NCBI GenBank assembly: GCA_963771025.1 | Contig: CAVYRL010000001.1 | Span: 682,001 to 746,000 of the forward strand | Direction of reading: 5' to 3' | Length of the DNA stretch: 64,000 bases | DNA from: Miltoncostaea sp963771025 | GTDB lineage: Bacteria; Actinomycetota; Thermoleophilia; Miltoncostaeales; Miltoncostaeaceae | Shown: positions 49,330-56,787 of the stretch, piece after piece | How the letters are laid out: every line of letters starts with the position of its first letter | Numbering within the stretch: position 1 is the first letter of the stretch | Notes under the pieces: generated by a model | What the model was told of the DNA's origin: nothing | What the model saw: only the letters and a program-made list of their open reading frames with translations | The model's database searches: none | Position numbers and translations under genes: made by a program

Positions 49330-50226
49330 GTGGCAGAGGTAAACGGCCGCACCGGAACGATGCGCGTCAAGAGCGGACTCGCTCAGATGCTTAAGGGCGG
49401 CGTGATCATGGACGTCACCACGCCGGATCAGGCGCGTGTGGCCGAGGACGCGGGCGCGTGCGCCGTGATGGCCCTCGAGCGCATCCCGTCGGACATCCGC
49501 GCGGATGGCGGCGTCGCGCGCATGAGCGACCCGGAGATGATCGCCGGGATCCAGGAGGCGGTGACGATTCCGGTGATGGCCAAGTGCCGCATCGGCCACT
49601 TCGTCGAGGCCCAGATCCTCCAGCAGCTGGACGTCGACTTCCTCGACGAGTCCGAGGTGCTCACCCCGGCCGACGAGGCGCACCACATCGACAAGCACTC
49701 CTTCACGATCCCGTTCGTCTGCGGCGCCACGGACCTCGGCGAGGCGCTGCGGCGCATCTCCGAGGGCGCGGCGATGATCCGCTCCAAGGGCGAGGCGGGC
49801 ACCGGCAACGTGGTCGAGGCCGTGCGCCACATGCGGTCGATCCGCTCAGGGCTGTCGCGCCTCACCGGCCTGCGCCCCGAGGAGCTGCATGCCGCCGCAA
49901 AGGACCTGCGGGCCCCCTACGACCTCGTCGCGCGCGTGGCGGCCGAGGGCCGCCTGCCGGTCGTCCTGTTCTCGGCCGGCGGCATCGCGACCCCGGCGGA
50001 CGCGGCGCTGATGATGCAGCTCGGTGCCGAGGGCGTGTTCGTGGGCTCGGGCATCTACAAGAGCGAGGACCCGCCGGCGCGGGCGCGCGCGATCGTCGAA
50101 GCCACGACGCACTTCGAGGACCCCGAGGTGCTGGCGCGCGTCTCCCGCGGCCTCAAGGACGCCATGCCCGGCATCGAGATCTCCTCGCTGGGCAGCGAGC
50201 AGCTGCTGCAGGGCCGCGGGTGGTGA
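49330..50226 (+). CDS. pdxS: Pyridoxal 5'-phosphate synthase subunit PdxS
   Basis: A 298-residue synthase subunit that builds PLP from ribose 5-phosphate, glyceraldehyde 3-phosphate and ammonia delivered by PdxT. Diagnostic sequences: VIMDVTTPDQARVAEDAG, the active-site Lys in PVMAKCRIGHF, and GEAGTGNVVEAVRHMR. It assembles as a dodecamer with PdxT. The stop overlaps the pdxT GTG start by four bases (GTGA), giving coupled expression. Confidence 0.97.
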   Translation: MAEVNGRTGTMRVKSGLAQMLKGGVIMDVTTPDQARVAEDAGACAVMALERIPSDIRADGGVARMSDPEMIAGIQEAVTIPVMAKCRIGHFVEAQILQQLDVDFLDESEVLTPADEAHHIDKHSFTIPFVCGATDLGEALRRISEGAAMIRSKGEAGTGNVVEAVRHMRSIRSGLSRLTGLRPEELHAAAKDLRAPYDLVARVAAEGRLPVVLFSAGGIATPADAALMMQLGAEGVFVGSGIYKSEDPPARARAIVEATTHFEDPEVLARVSRGLKDAMPGIEISSLGSEQLLQGRGW

Positions 50227-50864
50227 CCTCGGCTCCACGGCGCCCGCGGGTGGGTGTGCTGGCCGTGCAGGGCGCGTTCGCCGAGCACGAGGCGATGCTC
50301 GCGTCGATCGGGGCCGACCCGGTGCAGGTCCGGGGTCCCGAGGCGCTCGAGGGCCTCGACGCGATCGTGATCCCGGGAGGTGAGAGCACCACCCTCGGCC
50401 TGGTCGCACAGGAGTCGGGCCTGCTGGAGGCCCTCCGGGCGCGACTGGCCGCGGGCATGCCCGCGCTCGGCACCTGCGCGGGCATGGTCGTGCTGGCGCG
50501 GGCGACGACCGGCGGCTCCCAGCCGCTGATCGGCGGCATGGACATCGTGGTTCGCCGCAATGCCTTCGGTCGCCAGCGCAGCTCGTTCGAGACCTCCCTG
50601 AGCGTCCCGGCGGTCGGGACCGATCCGGTGGATGCGGTGTTCATCCGCGCGCCGTGGATCGAGGAGGCCGGTCCGGGTGTCGAGGTGCTCGTCGAGCACG
50701 CGGGACACGGAGTGGCCGCCCGCCAGGGCGACCTGCTGGTGACGGCGTTCCATCCCGAGCTCTCGGGTGAGCGGCGATTTCACGAATGGCTCGTGGAGCG
50801 GGCGCGGCACGCACGCGTGGCCGAGGGGCGAGAGGGGAGGCGGGAACGTGTCGGGACACAGTAA
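50223..50864 (+). CDS. pdxT: Glutaminase subunit PdxT of PLP synthase
   Basis: A 213-residue class I glutamine amidotransferase that supplies ammonia to PdxS. It carries VGVLAVQGAFAEHE, PGGESTT, the nucleophile in LGTCAGM, and the catalytic His/Glu in FHPELSGE. The C-terminal tail (HARVAEGREGRRERVGTQ) exceeds the usual length and runs 17 bases into yebC. Confidence 0.95.
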   Translation: MTSAPRRPRVGVLAVQGAFAEHEAMLASIGADPVQVRGPEALEGLDAIVIPGGESTTLGLVAQESGLLEALRARLAAGMPALGTCAGMVVLARATTGGSQPLIGGMDIVVRRNAFGRQRSSFETSLSVPAVGTDPVDAVFIRAPWIEEAGPGVEVLVEHAGHGVAARQGDLLVTAFHPELSGERRFHEWLVERARHARVAEGREGRRERVGTQ

Positions 50865-51597
50865 ATGGGCGACCATCAAGCGCAAGAAGGGCGCGGCCGA
50901 CGCCAAGCGGGGTCAGCTGTTCTCCAAGCTCTCGCGGGCGATCATCGTCGCGGCCAAGGAGGGCGGGGCCGACCCGGATTCGAACGCCGCGCTCGCAACC
51001 GCCATCCAGAAGGCGCGCGACAACTCGATGCCGAAGGACAACATCGAGCGCGCGATCCAGCGGGGCGCAGGCTCCGGCGAGGGCGACAGCTACGAGTCGA
51101 TGCTCTACGAGGGCTACGCCGCGGGCGGCGTGGCCGTCATCTGCACGATCCTCACCGACAATCGCAACCGCACCGCCAGCGACCTGCGGTTCATCTTCAC
51201 CAAGAACGGCGGCTCGCTGGGCACGCCGGGCAGTGTCGCGTGGCAGTTCGACCGCAAGGGCGTGATCGTGGTCGAGGCCGAGGGCGTCGACGAGGACGCC
51301 CTGATGGAGGTGGCCCTCAGCGGCGGCGCGGAGGACATCGCCGAGGACGGCGACCACTGGCAGATCACCACTGAGCCACACGACTTCATGCCGGTGCGCA
51401 GCGCCCTCGAGGAGGCCGGGATCGGCTACATCTCCTCCGATCTGACCATGGTCCCCAAGACCACCGTGGAGCCCTCCGAGAGCGAGGCGCGCCAGATCCT
51501 GCGGATGATCGACCAGCTCGAGGAGAACGACGACGTGCAGGACGTCTACGCGAACTTCGACATCTCCGAGGAGATCCTGGAAGCCGTCGCGGGCTGA
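50848..51597 (+). CDS. yebC: YebC/PmpR-family protein
   Basis: A 249-residue protein of the YebC/TACO1 family, known both as DNA-binding regulators and as translation factors for poly-proline stretches. It begins SGHSKWATIKRKKGAADAKR, almost universal in the family, and has the three-domain length. GTG 50848 is preceded by GGGGAGG and overlaps pdxT by 17 bases. It is followed by a strong hairpin. In many bacteria it lies next to ruvCAB, as here. Confidence 0.95.
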   Translation: MSGHSKWATIKRKKGAADAKRGQLFSKLSRAIIVAAKEGGADPDSNAALATAIQKARDNSMPKDNIERAIQRGAGSGEGDSYESMLYEGYAAGGVAVICTILTDNRNRTASDLRFIFTKNGGSLGTPGSVAWQFDRKGVIVVEAEGVDEDALMEVALSGGAEDIAEDGDHWQITTEPHDFMPVRSALEEAGIGYISSDLTMVPKTTVEPSESEARQILRMIDQLEENDDVQDVYANFDISEEILEAVAG

Positions 51598-51623
51598 CCC
51601 GGCCCGGCACACGCCGGGCCGGG
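51598..51623 (+). terminator. Strong hairpin after yebC
   Basis: CCCGGCCCGGC-ACAC-GCCGGGCCGGG, a perfect 11-bp stem with a 4-base loop, begins directly after the yebC stop. No T-run follows. Confidence 0.65.
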
Positions 51624-51663
51624 GAGGGCCCCGCCGTCCGCTCCGGCTGATTGGGTACCGGAC

Positions 51664-52170
51664 GTGGACCGCCCGCAGGCACATGTGCTGGGAATCGATC
51701 CCGGCCTCGCATCGACCGGCTTCGCGCTGCTCTGCGGGCCTCCCTCGCGACCGCGGGTCGTCGCGATCGGGACGGTGCGCACGTCGCCGCGCACCGCCCA
51801 CCCGGTTCGGCTGCGGGCCATCTACGAGCGGGTCGTCGGGCTGGCCGAGTCCCACACCATCGAGGCCGCCGCGATCGAGGCATGGTTCGTGCACCCGGTG
51901 AGCCGCTCGGCGATGGCGATGGCCGAGGCCCGGGGGGCGATTCTGGTGGCCCTGGCGGGGGCCGGGGTGGAGGTCGTGGAGTACTCCCCCAACACCATCA
52001 AGCAGTCGGTGACCGGGTCGGGGAGCGCCGACAAGGTCCAGGTGCGCGCGATGGTTCGCCGGCTGACCGGAGCCGAGCCCGAGACCGACCATGCCGCCGA
52101 CGCCCTTGCCGCCGCGATCTGCCACATGAGCTCGGCCCCTCTGCGCGGGGCCATCCGCCGAGCCCGCTAG
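51664..52170 (+). CDS. ruvC: Holliday-junction endonuclease RuvC
   Basis: A 168-residue resolvase that cuts four-way junctions at the end of recombination. Acidic catalytic residues are in VLGIDPGLASTGF, AAIEAWFV and the C-terminal TDHAADALAAAICH. The start is GTG 51664. Its TAG stop is also the first half of the ruvA -10 box. With ruvA and ruvB downstream it forms the complete RuvABC branch-migration and resolution system. Confidence 0.95.
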   Translation: MDRPQAHVLGIDPGLASTGFALLCGPPSRPRVVAIGTVRTSPRTAHPVRLRAIYERVVGLAESHTIEAAAIEAWFVHPVSRSAMAMAEARGAILVALAGAGVEVVEYSPNTIKQSVTGSGSADKVQVRAMVRRLTGAEPETDHAADALAAAICHMSSAPLRGAIRRAR

Positions 52171-52173
52171 ATT
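52168..52173 (+). promoter_or_regulatory. -10 box of ruvA overlapping ruvC stop
   Basis: TAGATT; the TAG is the ruvC stop. It ends seven bases before GTG 52181, indicating an internal leaderless promoter for ruvAB. Confidence 0.6.
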
Positions 52174-52180
52174 CGGGGGC

Positions 52181-52765
52181 GTGATCCGCTCCATCAGGGG
52201 GCGCGTGCTGGTGCACGAGCCCGACGGCCCGGTGGTCGAGGTCGGCGGCGTCGGCCTGTTGGTGCGCGTCTCGTCAACCACCCTCGGCGCCCTGCCGGCG
52301 CCCGGCGGAGAGGCGTCCCTGCTCACCGTGCTGGTGGTGCGCGAGGAGTCGCTCGACCTCTACGGGTTCGCCACCGCCGGCGAGCGCGGCCTGTTCGAGG
52401 CGTTCACCACCGTGAGCGGCGTGGGTCCGCGCCTCGCGCTGGCGATCTGCTCCATCGGCGAGCCGGACGAGCTGCGCCTGGCCATCGCCCGCGGCGACAG
52501 CGCCAGGCTCCAGACCGCCAGCGGCGTGGGCAAGCGCACGGCCGAGCGCCTGGTGCTCGAGTTGCGCGACCGCCTCGGCGCCATCGACGGCGCCGCCCCG
52601 TCGCCGACGCCGTCCCAGGCCGACGTGCACATCACGGCGCGCGACGGGCTGGTGGCGCTCGGCTTCCGGCCCGAGGAGGCCGACCAGTCGCTCGCCGACG
52701 CCCCTGCCGGGCTCGACGCCGAGGGCCTGGTGCGCCACGGCCTGGCCCGCCTGAGGCGCCGATGA
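52181..52765 (+). CDS. ruvA: Holliday-junction branch-migration protein RuvA
   Basis: A 194-residue protein that binds the four-way junction and loads RuvB. The N-terminal OB fold starts IRSIRGRVLVHEPDGPVVEV. Two helix-hairpin-helix motifs are TTVSGVGPRLALAIC and ASGVGKRTAERLVLELRDR, and a C-terminal RuvB-binding domain follows. The stop overlaps the ruvB ATG (ATGA). Confidence 0.95.
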   Translation: MIRSIRGRVLVHEPDGPVVEVGGVGLLVRVSSTTLGALPAPGGEASLLTVLVVREESLDLYGFATAGERGLFEAFTTVSGVGPRLALAICSIGEPDELRLAIARGDSARLQTASGVGKRTAERLVLELRDRLGAIDGAAPSPTPSQADVHITARDGLVALGFRPEEADQSLADAPAGLDAEGLVRHGLARLRRR

Positions 52766-53832
52766 GCGAGGGCGACGCCTGGGGCACCGATCCCGAGGAG
52801 ATCGTCCCCGACCCAGAGAGGTTGGCGGCCGGCCAGGAGATCGGCGCCGAGGATGAGATCGACAGCTCGCTGCGGCCCAGGCGGCTCGACGACTTCATCG
52901 GTCAGGACCCCGTCAAGCAGCAGCTCGCCATCTTCCTGGAGGCCGCCCGCCAGCGCGGCGAGGCGCTCGACCACGTGCTGCTCGCCGGCCCCCCCGGGCT
53001 GGGCAAGACGTCGCTGGCCGGCATCGTCGCGGCCGAGCTCGGCGTCGGCTTCCACATCACCAGCGGCCCGGTGCTCGAGCGCAAGGGCGACCTGGCCGCC
53101 GTGCTGACCGCCCTCGAGCCGCACGACGTGCTCTTCATCGACGAGATCCACCGCCTCAACCGCTCCATCGAGGAGGTGCTGTATCCGGCGATGGAGGACT
53201 ACCAGCTCGACGTCGTGCTCGGTCAGGGGCCATCGGCGCGCACCCTGCGCCTGGACCTGCCGCGCTTCACCCTGGTGGGCGCCACCACCCGCACCGGCCT
53301 TCTGACCACGCCGCTCCGGGCGCGCTTCGGGGTGTTCCACCGCCTCAACTACTACGGGCCCGAGGACCTGGCGGCCATCGTGCGGCGCTCGGCGCGGCTG
53401 CTGGAGGTCGAGATCGAACCGGACGCGGCCGACGCCCTGGCGGGGCGCTCGCGCGGCACCCCGCGCATCGCCAACCGCCTGCTTCGCAGGGTGCGCGACG
53501 TGGCCCAGGTGCGCGGCCGGCCGGTCGTCGACCGCGCCGTGGCCGAGGAGGCGCTCGACCTGCTCGAGGTGGACGACCTCGGCCTGGAGGAACTGGACCG
53601 GCAGATCCTGCGGCGACTGGCCGAGACCTTCGAGGGGCGGCCGGTGGGCCTCGGGACGCTGGCCGACAGCGTGGGGGAGGCGGCCGACACGATCGAGGAC
53701 GTCTACGAGCCCTATCTGCTCCAGGAGGGCCTGCTCAAGCGCACGCCGCGCGGCCGGGTGGCCACCGCCCGCGCCTACCGGCACCTCGGCCTCGTCCCAC
53801 CGGCCGACGAGGGCCCGCCCGGCCTGTTCTGA
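52762..53832 (+). CDS. ruvB: Holliday-junction helicase RuvB
   Basis: A 356-residue AAA+ motor. Walker A is AGPPGLGKTSLA, Walker B LFIDEIHRLN, and sensor 1 LVGATTRTGLLTTPLRARFG. The C-terminal winged helix ends with TPRGRVATARAYRHLG. An acidic 25-residue N-terminal stretch precedes the RPRRLDDFIGQ start of the domain. It is translationally coupled to ruvA. Confidence 0.97.
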   Translation: MSEGDAWGTDPEEIVPDPERLAAGQEIGAEDEIDSSLRPRRLDDFIGQDPVKQQLAIFLEAARQRGEALDHVLLAGPPGLGKTSLAGIVAAELGVGFHITSGPVLERKGDLAAVLTALEPHDVLFIDEIHRLNRSIEEVLYPAMEDYQLDVVLGQGPSARTLRLDLPRFTLVGATTRTGLLTTPLRARFGVFHRLNYYGPEDLAAIVRRSARLLEVEIEPDAADALAGRSRGTPRIANRLLRRVRDVAQVRGRPVVDRAVAEEALDLLEVDDLGLEELDRQILRRLAETFEGRPVGLGTLADSVGEAADTIEDVYEPYLLQEGLLKRTPRGRVATARAYRHLGLVPPADEGPPGLF

Positions 53833-53862
53833 CGTGGTCCTGCGCCCGCCGCCGATGGGGGG

Positions 53863-53868
53863 TATTGT
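53863..53868 (+). promoter_or_regulatory. -10 box, leaderless CBS gene
   Basis: TATTGT ends seven bases before ATG 53876. Confidence 0.6.
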
Positions 53869-53875
53869 CGGGCCC

Positions 53876-54283
53876 ATGCCGCAGACCGTGAAGGACGTGA
53901 TGGGCGAGGTGAAGGTCCGTCTCTCGCCGGAGGTCACCCTCCGACGCCTCGCGACCCAGCTCAGCGACGCCCGCACGGGCCTCGCCATCGTCGACGTGGA
54001 GGGTGGGGGCGTGATCTCGGAGCGCGACGTGCTGCGCGCCATCGCCGCCGGCACGGACCTCGACACCGCCAGGGTGGGCGACCACATGACGCCGAACCCG
54101 GTGTCGGTGCCCCTCACGACACCCCTGTCAGAGGCGTGCAACCTCATGATCGACCGCTCCGTCCGCCACCTGCTGGTGGCCGACGATGGCGACCTGGTCG
54201 GCGTTCTCAACATGCGCGACGTGGTCGGAGTGCTCTCCGGCGCGGCCGATGTCGGCCAGGTGCCGCCCGCCCGAGGGTCCTGA
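53876..54283 (+). CDS. CBS-pair domain protein
   Basis: A 135-residue protein consisting of two CBS motifs (about 1-60 and 68-130), with VISERDVLRAIAAG and NMRDVVGVLSGAA as the typical strand-loop-helix ends and DHMTPNPVSVPLTTPL between. Such proteins bind adenosine nucleotides and sense energy state. The partner is unknown. ATG 53876 is chosen from its leaderless promoter; upstream in-frame starts would be shorter on evidence. Confidence 0.85.
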   Translation: MPQTVKDVMGEVKVRLSPEVTLRRLATQLSDARTGLAIVDVEGGGVISERDVLRAIAAGTDLDTARVGDHMTPNPVSVPLTTPLSEACNLMIDRSVRHLLVADDGDLVGVLNMRDVVGVLSGAADVGQVPPARGS

Positions 54284-54295
54284 CCCGGGCGTCCG

Positions 54296-55561
54296 TCAGG
54301 CCTTCGGGAAACCGGACCTCAGCGCCGACGGGATGTTCTTGATCAGCTCCACCGGGTTGCGGCGCAGGTTGTAGCGCAGGCCCACGGGCGGCGGGATGAG
54401 GGGCGTATTGCCCTTCGACTCGAGGATCTCGAGATAGACGGCCTCGACCTGGCGGGCGACCTCCGGCCACGAGTAGCTCCGCACCACGGCCTCGCGCCCG
54501 CGGACGCCCCAGTCGCGCCGCCGCTCCGCGTCGTCGAGCAGCTCGCCGATGCCCGCGGCCAGCCCCGCCGCGTCGTGGGGCGCGACGAACCGCCCCGGCA
54601 CGCCGTCGCGGATCACCTGGCGGAAGCCGATGTTGTCGGCGCACACCACCGGCGTGCCGCTGGCCATGGCCTCCAGCAGCACGACCCCGAACGAGGCCAG
54701 CACGCAGGGGGAGGCGAACACGGTGGCCTCGCGGTAGAGCGCGGGCCGCTCCTTGTCGAGCAGTCCGAGCCACTGCACGCGGTCCCACACGCCCAGCGAG
54801 CGCGCCTGATGGTGGTACACCGGCCGCATCGGGCCGTCGCCCACCACCTGCACGGTGAAGTCACGCCCCTGATCCATCAGGATGCGCGTCGCCTCGAGCA
54901 TGGTGTCCAGGCCGTTGCGCGGGTCGAAGCGGCCCATGAACAGGATGCGCGGCGGGCCGTCCGGGCGCCGCTCGTCCGGGGCGAGCGGGTGGTACAGCTC
55001 GACGTCCACCCCGTTGGGGATGATGTCGAAGTGGCGGGCGCCGAAGTACGGCTGGAGGGCGGTGATGCACGCCTCCGAGACCGCGATCAGGCGGTCGGTG
55101 CGGGCCATCGCGCTGCGCACGTAGGTGAAGAAGTGCTTGTAGCCCCAGTGGCCGCCCTCGAAGTAGGTGTGGAAGGTGCCCACGTTGACCGGCGCGCGCG
55201 AGGTGCGCAGCGCCCAGAGGCACAGCATCGGGGAGGCGAGTCCCTGGGCGTGCACGACGTCCATGTCCCGCAGGGCGCGCGACATCGCCGCCTTGAGCCC
55301 GATCCCGACGCTGACCCGGGCGATCGAGCCGTTGGAGATCACCGGCATCGACACACCCATGCGCAGCGTGCGGTAGCCGTGGACCGAGAGGTTCTCGGCG
55401 TCGATCGCGCGCGCCCTCGCCTTCATGCCGAAGGGCGCGAGGCTGGTGAGCACCGTCACCTCGTGGCCCCGGGCCACCATCTCGCGGCTGAGGTTGTGGA
55501 CGTGCTCGGGGACGCCGCCGAGCACCGGGTAGGCGTACTCGGTGACCATGGCGATCCTCAC
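54296..55561 (-). CDS. Family 4-type glycosyltransferase
   Basis: A 421-residue GT-B glycosyltransferase. The N-terminal acceptor domain starts IAMVTEYAYPVLGGVPEHVHN. The C-terminal donor domain has ILFMGRFDPRNGLDTMLEA and the E-x7-E-type motif ASFGVVLLEAMASGTPVV, which binds a sugar nucleotide. It resembles PimA/MshA-like transferases that build phosphatidylinositol mannosides, lipoglycans or other glycoconjugates at the inner membrane face. The GTG start overlaps the stop of the PAP2-type gene (GTGA), so the two enzymes are coupled and probably act in one pathway. Confidence 0.88.
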   Translation of the reverse strand: MRIAMVTEYAYPVLGGVPEHVHNLSREMVARGHEVTVLTSLAPFGMKARARAIDAENLSVHGYRTLRMGVSMPVISNGSIARVSVGIGLKAAMSRALRDMDVVHAQGLASPMLCLWALRTSRAPVNVGTFHTYFEGGHWGYKHFFTYVRSAMARTDRLIAVSEACITALQPYFGARHFDIIPNGVDVELYHPLAPDERRPDGPPRILFMGRFDPRNGLDTMLEATRILMDQGRDFTVQVVGDGPMRPVYHHQARSLGVWDRVQWLGLLDKERPALYREATVFASPCVLASFGVVLLEAMASGTPVVCADNIGFRQVIRDGVPGRFVAPHDAAGLAAGIGELLDDAERRRDWGVRGREAVVRSYSWPEVARQVEAVYLEILESKGNTPLIPPPVGLRYNLRRNPVELIKNIPSALRSGFPKA

Positions 55562-56325
55562 TGCGCAGCGCTCCCGCGGCGTTCCCAAGGGGGCGGGTAC
55601 GACCCGTTGAAGCGCGACGAGATCGCCAGGGCGATCAGCGCGACGCTCACGCCGCCGACCCCGTCGAGCCACCAGTGGTTTGCCGTGGCGATCACGGTGA
55701 ACAGCATGCCGATCGGCCACAGGAAGGCGAGCCAGCGCCAGGGCGAGGGCCGGAACATCCAGAACAGGGTGAGGGCGAACAGGAACGTGTAGCCGACGTG
55801 CATCGACGGCATGGCGGCGAACTCGTTGCGGAAGGGCTGGAACCACGACAGCGCGCCTCCCAGCTCGAGCGCGGCCTTGGTGGGGTCGTCGAGCCCGATC
55901 CCGGTGAGGCGCGGCGGGGCGAGGGGGAAGATCCAGTAGCCGAGCACCGCGATGCCGTTGGTCACCCAGAACCAGTTGCGGAACATCGGGTAGTTCTCGC
56001 GCCGGCGGAACCACATGAACAGGAACATCACCGTGAAGCCCGTGGTGTGGGCGAGGGTGTAGACCCAGGTGGTGGTGAACTTCGCCACCCCGACCGACTG
56101 CACCCAGTCGTGGATGTCGGGCTCCACGAACAGCCCGACCGACTTCTCGATGTCGATGATGTCGCGCGCGTGGCGCAGCGCCACCGAGACGTCCTCCGTG
56201 GCCACGACGTCGCGCAACCACTCGTACGCGACCGTCAGGAGCAGGAAGAGGATCACCTCAGCCCAGACCGGCCACTCGGCGAACCATGCCCGCGCGAGCG
56301 GCGAGGGGCGGTCGGCGTCCGTCAC
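55558..56325 (-). CDS. PAP2-type membrane enzyme (inositolphosphotransferase-like)
   Basis: A 255-residue protein with about six membrane segments. The PAP2-like catalytic motifs are AMPSMHVGYTFLF and TANHWWLDGVGG, a pattern shared with inositol-phosphoceramide/Aur1-like transferases more than with simple phosphatases. The start is set at GTG 56325, with a leaderless -10 (TACCTT) eight bases upstream; longer readings add about 130 residues of low-complexity, non-homologous sequence. Coupling to a GT4 glycosyltransferase suggests synthesis of a membrane glycolipid; the exact reaction is inference. Confidence 0.78.
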   Translation of the reverse strand: MTDADRPSPLARAWFAEWPVWAEVILFLLLTVAYEWLRDVVATEDVSVALRHARDIIDIEKSVGLFVEPDIHDWVQSVGVAKFTTTWVYTLAHTTGFTVMFLFMWFRRRENYPMFRNWFWVTNGIAVLGYWIFPLAPPRLTGIGLDDPTKAALELGGALSWFQPFRNEFAAMPSMHVGYTFLFALTLFWMFRPSPWRWLAFLWPIGMLFTVIATANHWWLDGVGGVSVALIALAISSRFNGSYPPPWERRGSAAQ

Positions 56326-56333
56326 GGCGGCGC

Positions 56334-56339
56334 AAGGTA
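56334..56339 (-). promoter_or_regulatory. -10 box, leaderless PAP2-type gene
   Basis: TACCTT on the minus strand ends eight bases before GTG 56325. Confidence 0.55.
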
Positions 56340-56399
56340 GCACGGCGGTGACCCCATCCCGGGGTGCCCGGGGGCGCCGGGGCCGCCCGGGCCCTTTGC

Positions 56400-56405
56400 T
56401 ATCGT
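56400..56405 (+). promoter_or_regulatory. Possible -10 box of yajC-secDF
   Basis: TATCGT, 64 bases upstream of ATG 56470. No clear -35. Confidence 0.35.
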
Positions 56406-56469
56406 CGCCATCGCCGGACGTTGCTCTGCCGGCCCGCTGATGGCCGCCCCCGGAAGGTGCCTCCCCCAT

Positions 56470-56769
56470 ATGGGTCTGCTTCTCCCGCTCTACATCCTGA
56501 TCTTCGTCGGGCTGATCTACTTCGTCGGCGTGCGTCCGCAGCAGAAGCGCCGCCGTGACCTGGAGACGATCCTCAACTCGCTCGTCCCCGGTGCCGAGGT
56601 GGTGACCATGTCGGGCATCTATGGAACCGTGACCGAGATCGAGGAGGGGGACACCCTTCTGCTCGAGATCGCCGAGGACACCGACATCCGTGTCGCGAAG
56701 GCCTCGATCGCGCGCGTCCTGACGCACGCGGAGCCCGAGACGGCCCCGGTCTCCGACGACGCCTCCTAA
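56470..56769 (+). CDS. yajC: Preprotein translocase accessory subunit YajC
   Basis: A 99-residue single-span protein of the SecDF-YajC complex. MGLLLPLYILIFVGLIYF is the membrane helix, followed by the family hallmark RPQQKRRRDLE and a small beta-rich cytoplasmic domain (VPGAEVVTMSGIYGTV). ATG 56470 puts the helix at the N-terminus as usual; ATG 56440 would add ten residues. It is 18 bases before secDF. Confidence 0.93.
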   Translation: MGLLLPLYILIFVGLIYFVGVRPQQKRRRDLETILNSLVPGAEVVTMSGIYGTVTEIEEGDTLLLEIAEDTDIRVAKASIARVLTHAEPETAPVSDDAS

Positions 56770-56787
56770 AAGGGAGGCCCTCCGCCC

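Noticed and set aside
55558..56727. Longer PAP2-type protein starting upstream at 56727
   Set aside because: The added 130 residues are low-complexity and antisense to yajC. A leaderless -10 directly precedes GTG 56325.
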